Positions 17,098 through 26,000 are shown, numbered from the stretch's first letter. The stretch is 64,000 nucleotides of DNA from an uncultured Lachnospiraceae bacterium (GCA_951801955.1 CATOOV010000006.1:16351-80350), one strand, 5' to 3'. The notes: a model not told the origin generated them from the letters alone. Program-made: numbers and translations.

Positions 17098-17234
17098 AAA
17101 ATTCCTATAGAAGAACACCAAAATGCGCATGAGTACAAAAGGAAAATATTACTTGTAGTTGCGCTCCGCACGGAATAAAAGGTACGTTAGAAAAAATCAT
17201 TGGTCATAGGAATACTTGAAACGAACCTTTATTC
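17098..17234. repeat. 140-bp dispersed repeat, copy 1
   Basis: This stretch matches 31081-31227 in order: an ATTCCTATA-like start, ATGCGCA, GCGCTCCGCACGGAA, an AAAAGGTACGTTAG block and a closing hairpin arm AACGAACCTTTATTC. The closing stem pairs GAATAAAAGGTACGTT (17173-17188) with 17220-17234, with one bulge and one mismatch. It abuts the stop codon of the antiporter gene. Confidence 0.65.
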
Positions 17235-18823
17235 TATTTGTAAATTACAACGTGGTCGTTTGCTTGAATGATGGTACTTCCCTGTGGAATAATGTTTTCA
17301 TCTCCTCGTTTAATTAAGGCAATCAAAAGATTTTCTGGGAGATTTAAATCTGCAATCGAACAGTCACACCAGTTATGCGCAGGGTCAATCAGGATTTCCT
17401 TTAGTTTGCCGTCATTTTTACTGTGATATGCTGGAACACTTAAGATCAGCGTGTCTTTTGCCTGAATCTTTGTGTTGCCTCTGGGGATCAACGTTTCCTG
17501 TCCCCGTTTGATCATCAGGGCAAGGGAGCCAGTAGGGAAGTTGACCTCTTCAACTTTGCGGTTTTCCCAATTATGTCCCTTGGGAATAAACATGCGCATT
17601 AAAGTTAAGTCAGAATCGTCCTGATAGTCGTTAAACGTTTTTCGGATGTCAGAACTGTCATCTACCATATGGAGCTTTCTGGCAGCCAATGGCAGCAGGG
17701 AACCCTGGATGGCAACAGACAGCAGTGAAATAAAAAATACCATATGGAACAAATCGTGTTCCAGATTGTTTCCTCCTGCAATGACCATTATGGCAAATAC
17801 AATGGAGGCTGCTCCACGCAGCCCAGACCATGACACCAACAGGCATTGGTGCAGAGAGGAACGAAATGGCACAAGTATCAAAAATACAGCGGCAGGACGG
17901 GCAATTAAAGTTAAAAACAGCGCAGTCAATAATGCAGGTAAAAATACCTTTGGCAGAAGGTGAGGGAAAGATAAAAGACCCAGAAGAAAAAAGATCAAAA
18001 TTTGCGCCAACCCTGTAATCCCGTCAAAAAAGTGAACCAATGTAATCTTGTTGTTGATGGCGCTGTTGCCTAAAATAATGCCAGTAAGGTAAACACTCAA
18101 ATATCCGTTGCCGCCGATGAACGTAGGCAGTGCGTAAGAAAAGAGCACAAGGGCAATTACAAATACAGTGTCCATGCCCTCGGTAATCAAATCACTTTTT
18201 CGTAGCGCCCAAATTCCAAAGAAAGCGCTGGCAATCCCGATGGCAATTCCAAATCCAATCTGGGAGAGCATCATGACAGGTATGGATGTGTTGTTGGCTT
18301 CAGAAATCATGGCAAGGGCTATCATGGTAAGCATATATGCCATAGGGTCATTGCTTCCACTTTCAATTTCCAGAAGAGGAGCTGTGGAATGTTTTAAATT
18401 CAAGTTTTTTGAGCGCAAGATCGAAAATACGGAAGCTGCGTCTGTGGAACTTAAAACAGCGCCTACCAGAAAACTCTCCGAAAAGGGAAGGTGTAAAATT
18501 TGTTGGCAGAAAAAGCATGTGAGAAGGGCCGTGATTACTACGCCAACTGTGGACAACAGAACAGCTTTGACGGCAATGGGGCGTGCCGTCTCCCATTTAG
18601 TGCCAAAACCTCCATAAAACATAATAAAAATTAATGCAATGGTACAGAGCTGTTCTGTCATAAAATAGTTGTCAAAGGAAATTTTGAAAAGTCCGTCAGA
18701 ACCGAATATCATACCAAGCGCCATAAAGCAGAGCAGTGCTGGCATTCCGAATTTACGGGAAAAACGGTTTGCTATGATACAGGAGAGGATGACGGCACAA
18801 CATAAAAGTAAAATAACTGTCAT
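17234..18823 (-). CDS. Cation/proton antiporter with C-terminal RCK/TrkA-C domains
   Basis: This 529-residue protein resembles the NhaP2/CvrA group of potassium-proton or sodium-proton antiporters. The first 385 residues contain about twelve membrane segments, with the substrate-site motifs SSTDAASVFS and ESGSNDPMAYML. The remaining part carries two TrkA-C like regulatory repeats (about 420-470 and 485-529), each with an IPRG or IPQG motif and a closing IQANDHVVIY-like strand, which usually sense nucleotides or ions. It is a single gene. The downstream end touches a repeat and its start is 25 bases from the stop of the reverse transcriptase gene, so it may sit at the tail of the retron operon. 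Confidence 0.9.
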   Translation of the reverse strand: MTVILLLCCAVILSCIIANRFSRKFGMPALLCFMALGMIFGSDGLFKISFDNYFMTEQLCTIALIFIMFYGGFGTKWETARPIAVKAVLLSTVGVVITALLTCFFCQQILHLPFSESFLVGAVLSSTDAASVFSILRSKNLNLKHSTAPLLEIESGSNDPMAYMLTMIALAMISEANNTSIPVMMLSQIGFGIAIGIASAFFGIWALRKSDLITEGMDTVFVIALVLFSYALPTFIGGNGYLSVYLTGIILGNSAINNKITLVHFFDGITGLAQILIFFLLGLLSFPHLLPKVFLPALLTALFLTLIARPAAVFLILVPFRSSLHQCLLVSWSGLRGAASIVFAIMVIAGGNNLEHDLFHMVFFISLLSVAIQGSLLPLAARKLHMVDDSSDIRKTFNDYQDDSDLTLMRMFIPKGHNWENRKVEEVNFPTGSLALMIKRGQETLIPRGNTKIQAKDTLILSVPAYHSKNDGKLKEILIDPAHNWCDCSIADLNLPENLLIALIKRGDENIIPQGSTIIQANDHVVIYK

Positions 18824-18847
18824 TGTATTGTTGGCTTCAGAGCAGTT

Positions 18848-20335
18848 TTATGACAACTTAGGAACGTTATTCAGGCGTTTTAACAATTCCGTTCCATGAT
18901 CAATTACTTTTTTATATCTTGTTTCATTTACACTTCTAAGCCAGGCAATTTTTCCTGAAATTTCATTTTTTGTGTGATTGGAAACATGACCGCCGGAATT
19001 TTGTAATTTTTCTGCATTGTGTATGGAGGCTTTTAATATTTTGACCCATTTCTTTGGAACACCAATCTGTTCGTTGTTAATCACAATTCCAGTAATATAC
19101 TGCCGGTTGTTTTTTCTTAAGATATGCGTTTTTTCCTCCTTAATATGGAAACCCTCCTCTTCTATAATTTTACGGACGCTGTTTAAGAAACTGCCCACGG
19201 CAAAATTTCCAGTGTCTCCCCGATAGCTGAAGCTCATATCGTCTGCATATCTTGTGTAGGTAAGACCTAATTTTTGGCACAAACCGTTCATGCGCTTATC
19301 CATTTTCCGGCATATAATATTGGTAATCATCGGGCTTGCCGGGGAACCTTGCGGCAGGATCCGGTCTGATGTCTTTATATACTTTGTCTCGCCTTTTATT
19401 TCAAGCGGCATTCTTTCACAATAGGTGCAGAGCATGGCAAGCAGGGAGGCAATATAGCCAGAATACCCAAAAGATTGAAATAACCCTCTTACACGCTCAA
19501 AGGTAATGGTAGGGAAGAAATTTTCCAGATCCATATTGATCAGCAAATCAGGTCCAGCCTGGTGGGATTTTGCGCTGGTAAGCACGGATCTTGATTTGAT
19601 AAATCCATGTGAGAGCTCAGAAACCTCCGCCTTTTGCAATATCTGGTCCAAAATCCCTCTCTGTGCAGTTTTCAATTGTGTTTTCGGCGCAGCAATATGG
19701 CGTGTTTTACCATTTTTCTTAGGGATTTCAAAACGATAATAATTGTCATAGGTAACAACGTCCCTATGGTATGCCAGATAGCGCAGTGTGTTGTAATCGA
19801 TCTGCAGTAAATCTGCAAGTTCCCGATCTGACTCAACCACAGGCATCTTATGTTCTTTTAGCTTCTGTATATCTGTTTCTTTTTTTCCCAGAAGAGAAGA
19901 GTAGCCCTTACCGATAAATACAATATGTTCTGCTTTCCGTTTGTTCCAAGCTTCCGTTTTTAACTGTTTTTGCCGTTCTCGTTCCGCTTTTTTTTCGGCG
20001 CGCCTTGCTATGGATTCTTTCATAATATCCTGGGAAACTGCCGCGCGGATTTTCTCATAATCCCATGTATCCTCATATTCCTTTTTCAAGGAAGAAATCT
20101 TTTTTTCAATTTCCCGTTTTCCCTTGTAAGCTTCTGCTATTTTTTCAGAAAGCTGCTGCAATTCATCAAGCAGCTTTTTTCTATTCTCAAAATCTTGTTC
20201 TGTTTCATTTTGCTGGCGCTCATATGGTGTTGGCAGATGTGCCGGCCAAAATCCATATTCTTGCATTTTTTGAAAGGTAAATTCTTTTTTACCCATGTTA
20301 TTTACTTGATCTCTATATTCAGCCCTCGTATCCAT
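18848..20335 (-). CDS. Retron-type reverse transcriptase
   Basis: This 495-residue reverse transcriptase probably makes multicopy single-stranded DNA from a structured RNA. The catalytic YADD is at 363-366, the first metal aspartate is in INMDLENFF (266-274) and PQGSPASP is at 328-335. Two retron-type marks are visible in altered form: SAKSH (254-258) where most retrons have NAxxH, and ITG (414-416) where VTG is usual. No maturase or HNH domain is present, which argues against a group II intron. An unusual N-terminal extension of about 150 residues includes a charged coiled coil (about 45-135). The start codon overlaps the SWIM gene stop by one base (TAATG). It is the last gene of a three-gene operon with a divergent msr-msd-like RNA at 25181-25403. 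Confidence 0.9.
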   Translation of the reverse strand: MDTRAEYRDQVNNMGKKEFTFQKMQEYGFWPAHLPTPYERQQNETEQDFENRKKLLDELQQLSEKIAEAYKGKREIEKKISSLKKEYEDTWDYEKIRAAVSQDIMKESIARRAEKKAERERQKQLKTEAWNKRKAEHIVFIGKGYSSLLGKKETDIQKLKEHKMPVVESDRELADLLQIDYNTLRYLAYHRDVVTYDNYYRFEIPKKNGKTRHIAAPKTQLKTAQRGILDQILQKAEVSELSHGFIKSRSVLTSAKSHQAGPDLLINMDLENFFPTITFERVRGLFQSFGYSGYIASLLAMLCTYCERMPLEIKGETKYIKTSDRILPQGSPASPMITNIICRKMDKRMNGLCQKLGLTYTRYADDMSFSYRGDTGNFAVGSFLNSVRKIIEEEGFHIKEEKTHILRKNNRQYITGIVINNEQIGVPKKWVKILKASIHNAEKLQNSGGHVSNHTKNEISGKIAWLRSVNETRYKKVIDHGTELLKRLNNVPKLS

Positions 20336-22095
20336 TATAGCAACATCTCCATAATATCGTTGATTTTATATTCCTTATCGTATTCCAGATTTTTCAGTTT
20401 CAATAGTTTATAGGAAGCCACATAAAGCGCAAGAATGTGCGCGCATGGGTCGGAAAGGTTCCGTTCGCCTCTTTTAAATTTCTGGCAGCTGCAGTCCAGC
20501 TTTGTAATCTGTCCGTCTTGGTCAATGACAAGTTCTGTATGGGTTGACAGCCCCTTCCCTTCTCGATATGCTGTCGAGAATACAAATTCTTTTTCACGGG
20601 TATATCTTACACTCATATTATCAAATGTAAGTTTGCTGTATGCGTTCACTTCCAATTCCATCTCTGTAACTTGATACAGTTCTTCTGGAATCGGCGTATT
20701 GCACAGATGGCGGAAACGCACTTTATTATTCAGCAAATCAAAGTAACCTTCGCCCCGCCGGAACAACATGCCAATACCGGATTTGATTTTATCGCTTTTT
20801 CTATTGGAAAGCAGATCGGAAATTTCTTGCATGGACAGGCAACGTTCTTTTTTCAGTAATTGATACACATCTTCATAACAGCCTTTGCCGGTAAATCCAG
20901 CCATAAGGTTAAACGCAGTTCCTTTCACCCAGTCATTGGAAGACCAGGAGGAAAATCCAACGGTCATCTGCATTACGCCCATATCTGCGCGGATAAACTG
21001 CGGCATGCCAAATCCCAGCAGACGCACGTAAAACGCTTTTGCCAAAGGAATTAATTTTTCGATCACAAGCCAGCGTCTTCTGCCCCAGATTTTTTCCTCT
21101 CTTTTTTGGCTGCCGTTGTAGACAGCGTTTAAAGTCAGCACGCTCCCGAAGGGTTCAAATACAATCTGTACCCTCTTTTGGGGTTCCAATATCCACTTCA
21201 TATAACGCGGGCTTTTCTTTTCCTTATGCTTTCTCAAAAATGCGCATATATCAAACATATCAGAAGGGGAGAGTTCTAATTCCAAACCAGTTAATGCAGC
21301 CGCTGAGGATACCTGGTTAAAACCTTTGATCCAAGTTTCGGGCAGGTCAATTTTCTTTTCTACATATTCGGGCACAAGTTCATTGTCGATCGTAAACCCT
21401 TCTGGATTGATGGATAATGTGACATCGGTATAACTTCTGAATCTCTGCATTTCCTTTTCTAATTTTGCGGAAAAGTCGATATTTGTGGTTCCCAATTGCG
21501 GTTTTTGCAGTAAATCAAATTCCTCCATGCCAATGGACAGGCAGCCATAAACAGATTCATCAATCGAAAAAGCCTCAAAAGATACCTGGTCTTTATGTAC
21601 CGTGATAACAGGATCTAGCACAAACCATAAACTATAATCCCTGTCCTTGATAAATTTCCAAAAATCCCTCTCGATTTTATAGTAATCTTTCCATGCGTCA
21701 TATTGGTCAATCTGACGCTGCAGGTTCTTCTGGATGTCCAATAATTTTTTTATCTCTTCATTTTGCCGCAGCAAGTCAAGATCGCAAGCGTCCATTTCTT
21801 TTTTCAAAGATTCCCTTACGTGCGGCGCATATTGTTCATGCGCTTTCACGCGCCGCTCAATTTCCTGTTCCAGCCATGCGAAATATTCAGGTCTCTCTTT
21901 TGTTTTTATACTTTGGTCGGAAATGACAATTTCCCTCAGCATAAGCATCGCGTCACGAAATACTAACGGGTGCTTCAGACGGCCGCAAAACGAAACCTTT
22001 TCGTCACGGGATAAGTCAGGGCTAAGCCCTAAAGTTGTCTGACCCTGCACCTGTGTGCATCTGGAAGGACCTGCATACTTATAATTTACTTTCAT
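20335..22095 (-). CDS. SWIM zinc-finger protein of the retron operon
   Basis: This 586-residue protein carries a SWIM zinc finger near its C-terminus: Cys535 and Cys537 in DCSCQKF, then Cys551 and His553 in DPCAHI. SWIM domains bind nucleic acids or proteins. The N-terminal part is rich in charged helices with a probable coiled coil at about 70-145. A winged-helix-like segment before the finger (LLKKERCLSMQEISDLLSN, near 420) would fit the WH-SWIM name used for the accessory protein of type XIII retrons as I remember it. It overlaps the preceding gene by 4 bases (ATGA) and the RT by one, so all three are translationally coupled. No catalytic motif was recognised. Confidence 0.8.
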   Translation of the reverse strand: MKVNYKYAGPSRCTQVQGQTTLGLSPDLSRDEKVSFCGRLKHPLVFRDAMLMLREIVISDQSIKTKERPEYFAWLEQEIERRVKAHEQYAPHVRESLKKEMDACDLDLLRQNEEIKKLLDIQKNLQRQIDQYDAWKDYYKIERDFWKFIKDRDYSLWFVLDPVITVHKDQVSFEAFSIDESVYGCLSIGMEEFDLLQKPQLGTTNIDFSAKLEKEMQRFRSYTDVTLSINPEGFTIDNELVPEYVEKKIDLPETWIKGFNQVSSAAALTGLELELSPSDMFDICAFLRKHKEKKSPRYMKWILEPQKRVQIVFEPFGSVLTLNAVYNGSQKREEKIWGRRRWLVIEKLIPLAKAFYVRLLGFGMPQFIRADMGVMQMTVGFSSWSSNDWVKGTAFNLMAGFTGKGCYEDVYQLLKKERCLSMQEISDLLSNRKSDKIKSGIGMLFRRGEGYFDLLNNKVRFRHLCNTPIPEELYQVTEMELEVNAYSKLTFDNMSVRYTREKEFVFSTAYREGKGLSTHTELVIDQDGQITKLDCSCQKFKRGERNLSDPCAHILALYVASYKLLKLKNLEYDKEYKINDIMEMLL

Positions 22096-24878
22096 AATGC
22101 GCCTACCTCCTTCTGAATACGGGCAAATGCCACTAACGCCCTTTCAGAATTTATTTTACTGTTTGTGCTTCCAATATCGAGCAATATCTTCTCAATTTCT
22201 TTTTGTTGGTCAGGATAATGCTTTAAAAATACAGGGATTGTATGATAAATGTCTTCTTTGTTTTGGGAAACTTTATTCGGCAGGTAAAGCAGTGCTTTTA
22301 CATAATACAGATACAAATCTGGGTTTACATCTTTTAAATTGGAAAACGCAAGTTTCATTTTATCTGAGAGATAAGCTTTTACCTGCACACATGGGTGTTC
22401 CATCATTCTTAAGATAAATTGGGTTGGCGTTTTATTTCCATACCAATCATCAAGTTTTTCCAGTCCATACTGATAGGCACGCTCCACAGGGGAATCCAGT
22501 AACATCATATGCATCTTTTCTCTTTTCTCAAGTTCCATGTTTTCAAAAACAGACTGTGCGATTTGATTCAAATGATACACATTACATTCAAAAAACAGCA
22601 GCATTGTTGTTGGCTTATTTGCAAGCGCACCCTGTAATTGTGCAGCGGTTTTTGTAAGCATTTTTACAAGGCTTTTGGAACCAGTCTCCAATACAGACAA
22701 GATCATACTGTCCTTTGGAAGTGTGTCCGTTTGGATAGATTCTAATAATGAAACCACATTAAATTCTCTCTGTGCCAATCTTTCATGGTGTAGATCCATG
22801 TCGTTCAAGATGTCTTGCAATTGTCCATATGGCAGGAAGAATAAAATCGTTTCTGCAATGTCAAATAAAAAGTCTGGCATTTTCTTGCGGTTTAAGATGA
22901 AAGACACATAACTGTGGAACAAATCCTTTTTTTCGTCTGTGGATGCATCCTCTAATTGATAAACCATTTGCTGCAGCAATTCTGTAATCTGTTCCGAGAG
23001 TTCGATGTGCTGTTCTATAAGAGCCTCTCTTTTTGCGGCTAGCGATTTCATAAAGACAATGTATTCTTCCAAAGTAAAATGGTTGATGTTTTCTTCCAGT
23101 ACGGCATACCATTTTTCTATCGTATCCATAAAGAGAAAATTTACAACATTTTCAGGTTTAAACTTTCCATTGGTTTGTTTGAAATATACTTGCGCCGCAT
23201 TTTGTAAATCTTCTGACCTTGTATCCATCAAATGAATCATGATATCTGCGTCAAATTCCTGCAGCGCCTTTAATTTCGGAAAGAGGATCTGTTTAAATAA
23301 TGTTGCAGTTTTTTCATATGGTATGTCGGAAAGTTCAATCAAATCATTGATTTCATACGATTCAAATACATGCTGGTCGTAACTCCTTTTGAGAAGGACA
23401 TAACAAAATTCATGCACAGGTAAAGCTTTCGCTTGTTTTGCGATAGAAACCACGTCTTCCATATACCTGTTCCATATGGATTGCGCCGCCGCTGCCTTAT
23501 CCACGATTACAGATCTAAAATACCTGTTGAAAAAGAAATTGAACAAAAAGTAAGTTTCTCCCTCATACGCTAAATTATCCTGGTCGGTATAACTGATAAG
23601 CATTTCCCTTGCGGCCGTTATAAATTTTTCCTCATCCGTCGTTAGGTATTGGTCCAGCGTCCTTCTAAGATAGCGCAAATAATAATGGTAGGCGCCGGTC
23701 TGACCGCTTCCTTTAAAATAGCCAGGAGTCCTTGGCGTGTCAAAATAATAAGCGATTTTGCCAATGGCGTCAGCCATTCCATATGCCTTTGCCGTCTGTA
23801 TTGTGTTCTTAAACTTAATATTATAGACGTTTGTTCCATCTGTATAAGTATTTTTGTCATAGAGTTTCTGGCTGCCGAACACATAGGAAATGCTTTGATA
23901 TGCATAGGGTTTGCTTAAATATTCCTCCAGTTCGCTGCCTTCAAGTTTTTTATTGTTGTATAAGGTTAATTCTTTAATTTTGAAATCCATTTCCGGAAGC
24001 GTCTGGTATATAAATTCCTTTTGCTTACACATCTGTTTTTCATCAAACAGGCTGATATATTGTTTTAAACACCGCTTTAACCCACTGTAGTATTGTTCTT
24101 TTGCCCATAATACATTGCTCTTATCGATTTCTTTTGCAGTCTCTAACAAAATCGGGTCATGCCTTGTGGTAAGTTCCTGAAACATGCCACATGCCAGTTC
24201 CACGCTTGCCACCTTTAAAATACGTGTATATTCCTCGACAGAAGGACGCATGTCGATAAATTGTTTGAGATATTTTTGTCTCGTATATATCCGTTGTTTT
24301 GAAAACATGGGAAGAATCATTTCCATATACGGGCTGTCTGGTGCAAATCCAAATAAACTGCTTGGGTTGTCAATCAGTTCAAAATCTTGAAACTGGATAT
24401 CCTTCTCTTTGAAATAAGAAACATAATCGGAATAACTATGATTCTCATAATAATCAAATGCGACCGTCTGCCCTATGTCATAATATTCGTTTATAATATA
24501 TTTTGGATCAATTTCCCTATGTAAATACCAGCCGTTATGGTTGTATTCCCAGTATCCACTTGCAGATTTATAACCTGCTACATAACAAAGAATATTGTCT
24601 TCTTTATAGTAATAAAGATTGGGGATCGAAGGCAAATGTCCATTCATTCCATGAAAAACAACATATTTTGTATATTCGACGGTAGGTTTTAACAGGTATG
24701 CCTCTGCATAATAGGAGCGGGGGGAAGATTTGATTTCCCGTTGAAATTCCTGTTCGCCAAACAAAATAAGTAAACATGGATTTTTCTTGCCGTCCAGACC
24801 CCACAACAATATTCTGCGAATCGGATTCGTATCAAGTTTCCAAAGTCTTTGCTTTTCTTCTAATGTTAATTCTTTCAT
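22092..24878 (-). CDS. Large helical-repeat protein, first gene of the retron operon
   Basis: This 928-residue protein has no motif I can name. From about residue 200 onward it is almost entirely helical, with leucine-spaced helix pairs suggesting ARM/HEAT-like repeats. No signal peptide, membrane segment, nuclease or ATPase motif is seen. The first 190 residues are aromatic-rich, probably a separate domain (for example YYKEDNILCYVAGYKS). Its position ahead of a SWIM protein and a reverse transcriptase agrees with the ARM component of type XIII retrons as I recall it. The start ATG is 13 bases after AAAGGAA, rather far. It may be the effector or a scaffold; that is inference. Confidence 0.7.
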   Translation of the reverse strand: MKELTLEEKQRLWKLDTNPIRRILLWGLDGKKNPCLLILFGEQEFQREIKSSPRSYYAEAYLLKPTVEYTKYVVFHGMNGHLPSIPNLYYYKEDNILCYVAGYKSASGYWEYNHNGWYLHREIDPKYIINEYYDIGQTVAFDYYENHSYSDYVSYFKEKDIQFQDFELIDNPSSLFGFAPDSPYMEMILPMFSKQRIYTRQKYLKQFIDMRPSVEEYTRILKVASVELACGMFQELTTRHDPILLETAKEIDKSNVLWAKEQYYSGLKRCLKQYISLFDEKQMCKQKEFIYQTLPEMDFKIKELTLYNNKKLEGSELEEYLSKPYAYQSISYVFGSQKLYDKNTYTDGTNVYNIKFKNTIQTAKAYGMADAIGKIAYYFDTPRTPGYFKGSGQTGAYHYYLRYLRRTLDQYLTTDEEKFITAAREMLISYTDQDNLAYEGETYFLFNFFFNRYFRSVIVDKAAAAQSIWNRYMEDVVSIAKQAKALPVHEFCYVLLKRSYDQHVFESYEINDLIELSDIPYEKTATLFKQILFPKLKALQEFDADIMIHLMDTRSEDLQNAAQVYFKQTNGKFKPENVVNFLFMDTIEKWYAVLEENINHFTLEEYIVFMKSLAAKREALIEQHIELSEQITELLQQMVYQLEDASTDEKKDLFHSYVSFILNRKKMPDFLFDIAETILFFLPYGQLQDILNDMDLHHERLAQREFNVVSLLESIQTDTLPKDSMILSVLETGSKSLVKMLTKTAAQLQGALANKPTTMLLFFECNVYHLNQIAQSVFENMELEKREKMHMMLLDSPVERAYQYGLEKLDDWYGNKTPTQFILRMMEHPCVQVKAYLSDKMKLAFSNLKDVNPDLYLYYVKALLYLPNKVSQNKEDIYHTIPVFLKHYPDQQKEIEKILLDIGSTNSKINSERALVAFARIQKEVGAL

Positions 24879-24948
24879 TGTCGAAAATCATTTCCTTTCT
24901 ATATCCATCCATTGACCTTTATGGAGCGTGGCTTGTGCATTCATCCCT

Positions 24949-24991
24949 TACCTTATGAAACGCCGAATTGCCTCATGGGGCTTTGCGCAGG
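24949..24991 (+). repeat. Single copy of the 45-bp dispersed repeat
   Basis: The sequence begins TACCTTATGAAACGCCGAAT and continues as GCCTCATGGGG. It lies in the leader region of the retron operon, on the opposite strand to its transcription. Confidence 0.6.
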
Positions 24992-25081
24992 TCGAAAGTT
25001 ACAAGCATTCAGCGTCAAATCGTAGAGACTTATGCTTAACATATATCGTTGCAGCCAATTTTCCTAAACAATATAGACAAT

Positions 25082-25110
25082 ATTATAGCGTGTTTTTTAT
25101 ATATTTTCAA
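25082..25110 (-). promoter_or_regulatory. Promoter of the helical-repeat/SWIM/RT operon
   Basis: On the minus strand TTGAAA (25105-25110) and TATAAT (25082-25087) are exactly 17 bp apart. Transcription would start near 25075, giving a leader of about 200 bases before the 928-residue protein. Confidence 0.75.
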
Positions 25111-25150
25111 GAATTTTGACGAATATTTAAAGTAAAAATCTCTAAAATGG

Positions 25151-25178
25151 TTGACTTTTTTTTGATATATGATATAAT
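25151..25178 (+). promoter_or_regulatory. Promoter of the retron-like RNA
   Basis: TTGACT (25151-25156) and TATAAT (25173-25178) are 16 bp apart on the plus strand. The predicted start, near 25185, falls at the beginning of the first complementary arm of the RNA. It diverges from the operon promoter, with about 40 bases between the two -35 boxes. Confidence 0.75.
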
Positions 25179-25180
25179 CT

Positions 25181-25403
25181 AGAAAAAAGAGGTTAGATTT
25201 TCTGGTCTTAATGCTTTGGGGAAGCTCCAAGGTTGTTCGTTAGAGCCAATTACACCACAATGTCCTGCGTCACTCGCACAGGATTGCGTATTGTAGCGAT
25301 TAGAAAGTAGCCTTCGGCAGAATCGCTACAATACGCACCTGTGCTAAAGTGTCAGAACAGAGTATGATGTTTGTTAGCAGAAAATCTAACCTTTGTTTTT
25401 TCT
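25181..25403 (+). ncRNA. Candidate retron msr-msd RNA
   Basis: The outer arms a1 (25190-25204, AGGTTAGATTTTCTG) and a2 (25378-25392) are perfectly complementary over 15 bases. The pairing resumes outside them (AGAAAAAA 25181-25188 with TTTTTTCT 25396-25403). Next to a1 is a short stem-loop at 25214-25232, as expected for msr. Then comes a long msd-like hairpin, 25276-25301 with 25321-25344, 24 bp with one 2-base bulge, whose 17-bp inner stem is perfect. A 33-base single-stranded stretch leads into a2. The six-T run would help termination. This is the arrangement of a retron RNA: msDNA would be copied from near 25377 back through the hairpin. A branching G at 25204 or 25205 is possible but cannot be fixed by eye. 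Confidence 0.8.
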
Positions 25404-25888
25404 ATAGGATTAGGAAAGATTTTGCACACGTTGCCCGATATTGGAATTCGGAAAGGTAGACGCCAGCAAAAATTGACCCAAATCTCATCTTAGGCTGCGG
25501 GAAGCAAGCTTTGAATTTTCAATAATCTTTGATCTATCAGCCCAAATAAGTCTTTTCCGTTTTCGTGATATTACAATCATAGTTTCAATTCTTATCAATT
25601 CTATAAGATCATTTACCATCATTCCTAGTGTATTGGTGCTTGATAATTCGACGAATTGTTTGTTTGAATTTCCATCTGCTGCGTTGTGCCTGCAGAGGCA
25701 GGGGCTGTTTTCCATAAGATTCATCAATATGCACAAAAATTTCCTTAGATTTTGCAAAAAACATAAGATAGGAATACGATTGCAAGTAAAGTGAATGGAA
25801 AGACTATAAAATTTTATTCAGGATGGTCAAAGAGCAAGACTGTTACAACAAAAAAATAGAAGGATAGAGGAATCCTTTTGTATACCCA
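25404..25888. other. Intergenic stretch without a clear gene
   Basis: This part of the gap holds one open frame of 90 codons on the minus strand (25485-25757). It has no convincing ribosome binding site and no recognisable domain. I see no repeats, promoter or RNA structure that I can defend. Confidence 0.4.
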
Positions 25889-25923
25889 AGTGCCGCCCTT
25901 CATGACATTCGCCATATCAAAAG
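25889..25923 (-). repeat. Partial copy of the 45-bp dispersed repeat
   Basis: On the minus strand CTTTTGATATGGCGAATGTC is followed by ATGAAGGGCGGCACTT, matching the core of the family. Confidence 0.5.
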
Positions 25924-25937
25924 AAATCCATAAAGCA

Positions 25938-25980
25938 AAAACTCCCAGAACCCTCTCTTGGAAGGAGCCTGGGAGTTTTG
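25938..25980 (-). terminator. Terminator of the gene at 26001-26594
   Basis: AAAAACTCCCAG (25938-25949) pairs with CTGGGAGTTTT (25970-25980). The hairpin lies 20 bases past the stop codon of the minus-strand gene and gives a T-run on that strand. Confidence 0.8.
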
Positions 25981-26000
25981 TAACTTTTGTATAAAGGGAA

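Noticed and set aside
18848..20335. Reverse transcriptase as a group II intron or diversity-generating retroelement
   Set aside because: No maturase X domain, HNH endonuclease or intron RNA structure is seen around it, and there is no template/variable repeat pair. The gene is translationally coupled to two other proteins, and SAxxH and ITG resemble retron motifs.
25181..25403. The structured RNA read from the minus strand
   Set aside because: The arms would pair equally well, but the long hairpin would then come before the short one, and the minus strand has no good -35/-10 pair at the right place, while the plus strand has one. It is not fully excluded.
25485..25757. 90-codon minus-strand ORF next to the retron RNA
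   Set aside because: No ribosome binding site, no recognised domain and unusual composition; probably chance or a decayed gene.
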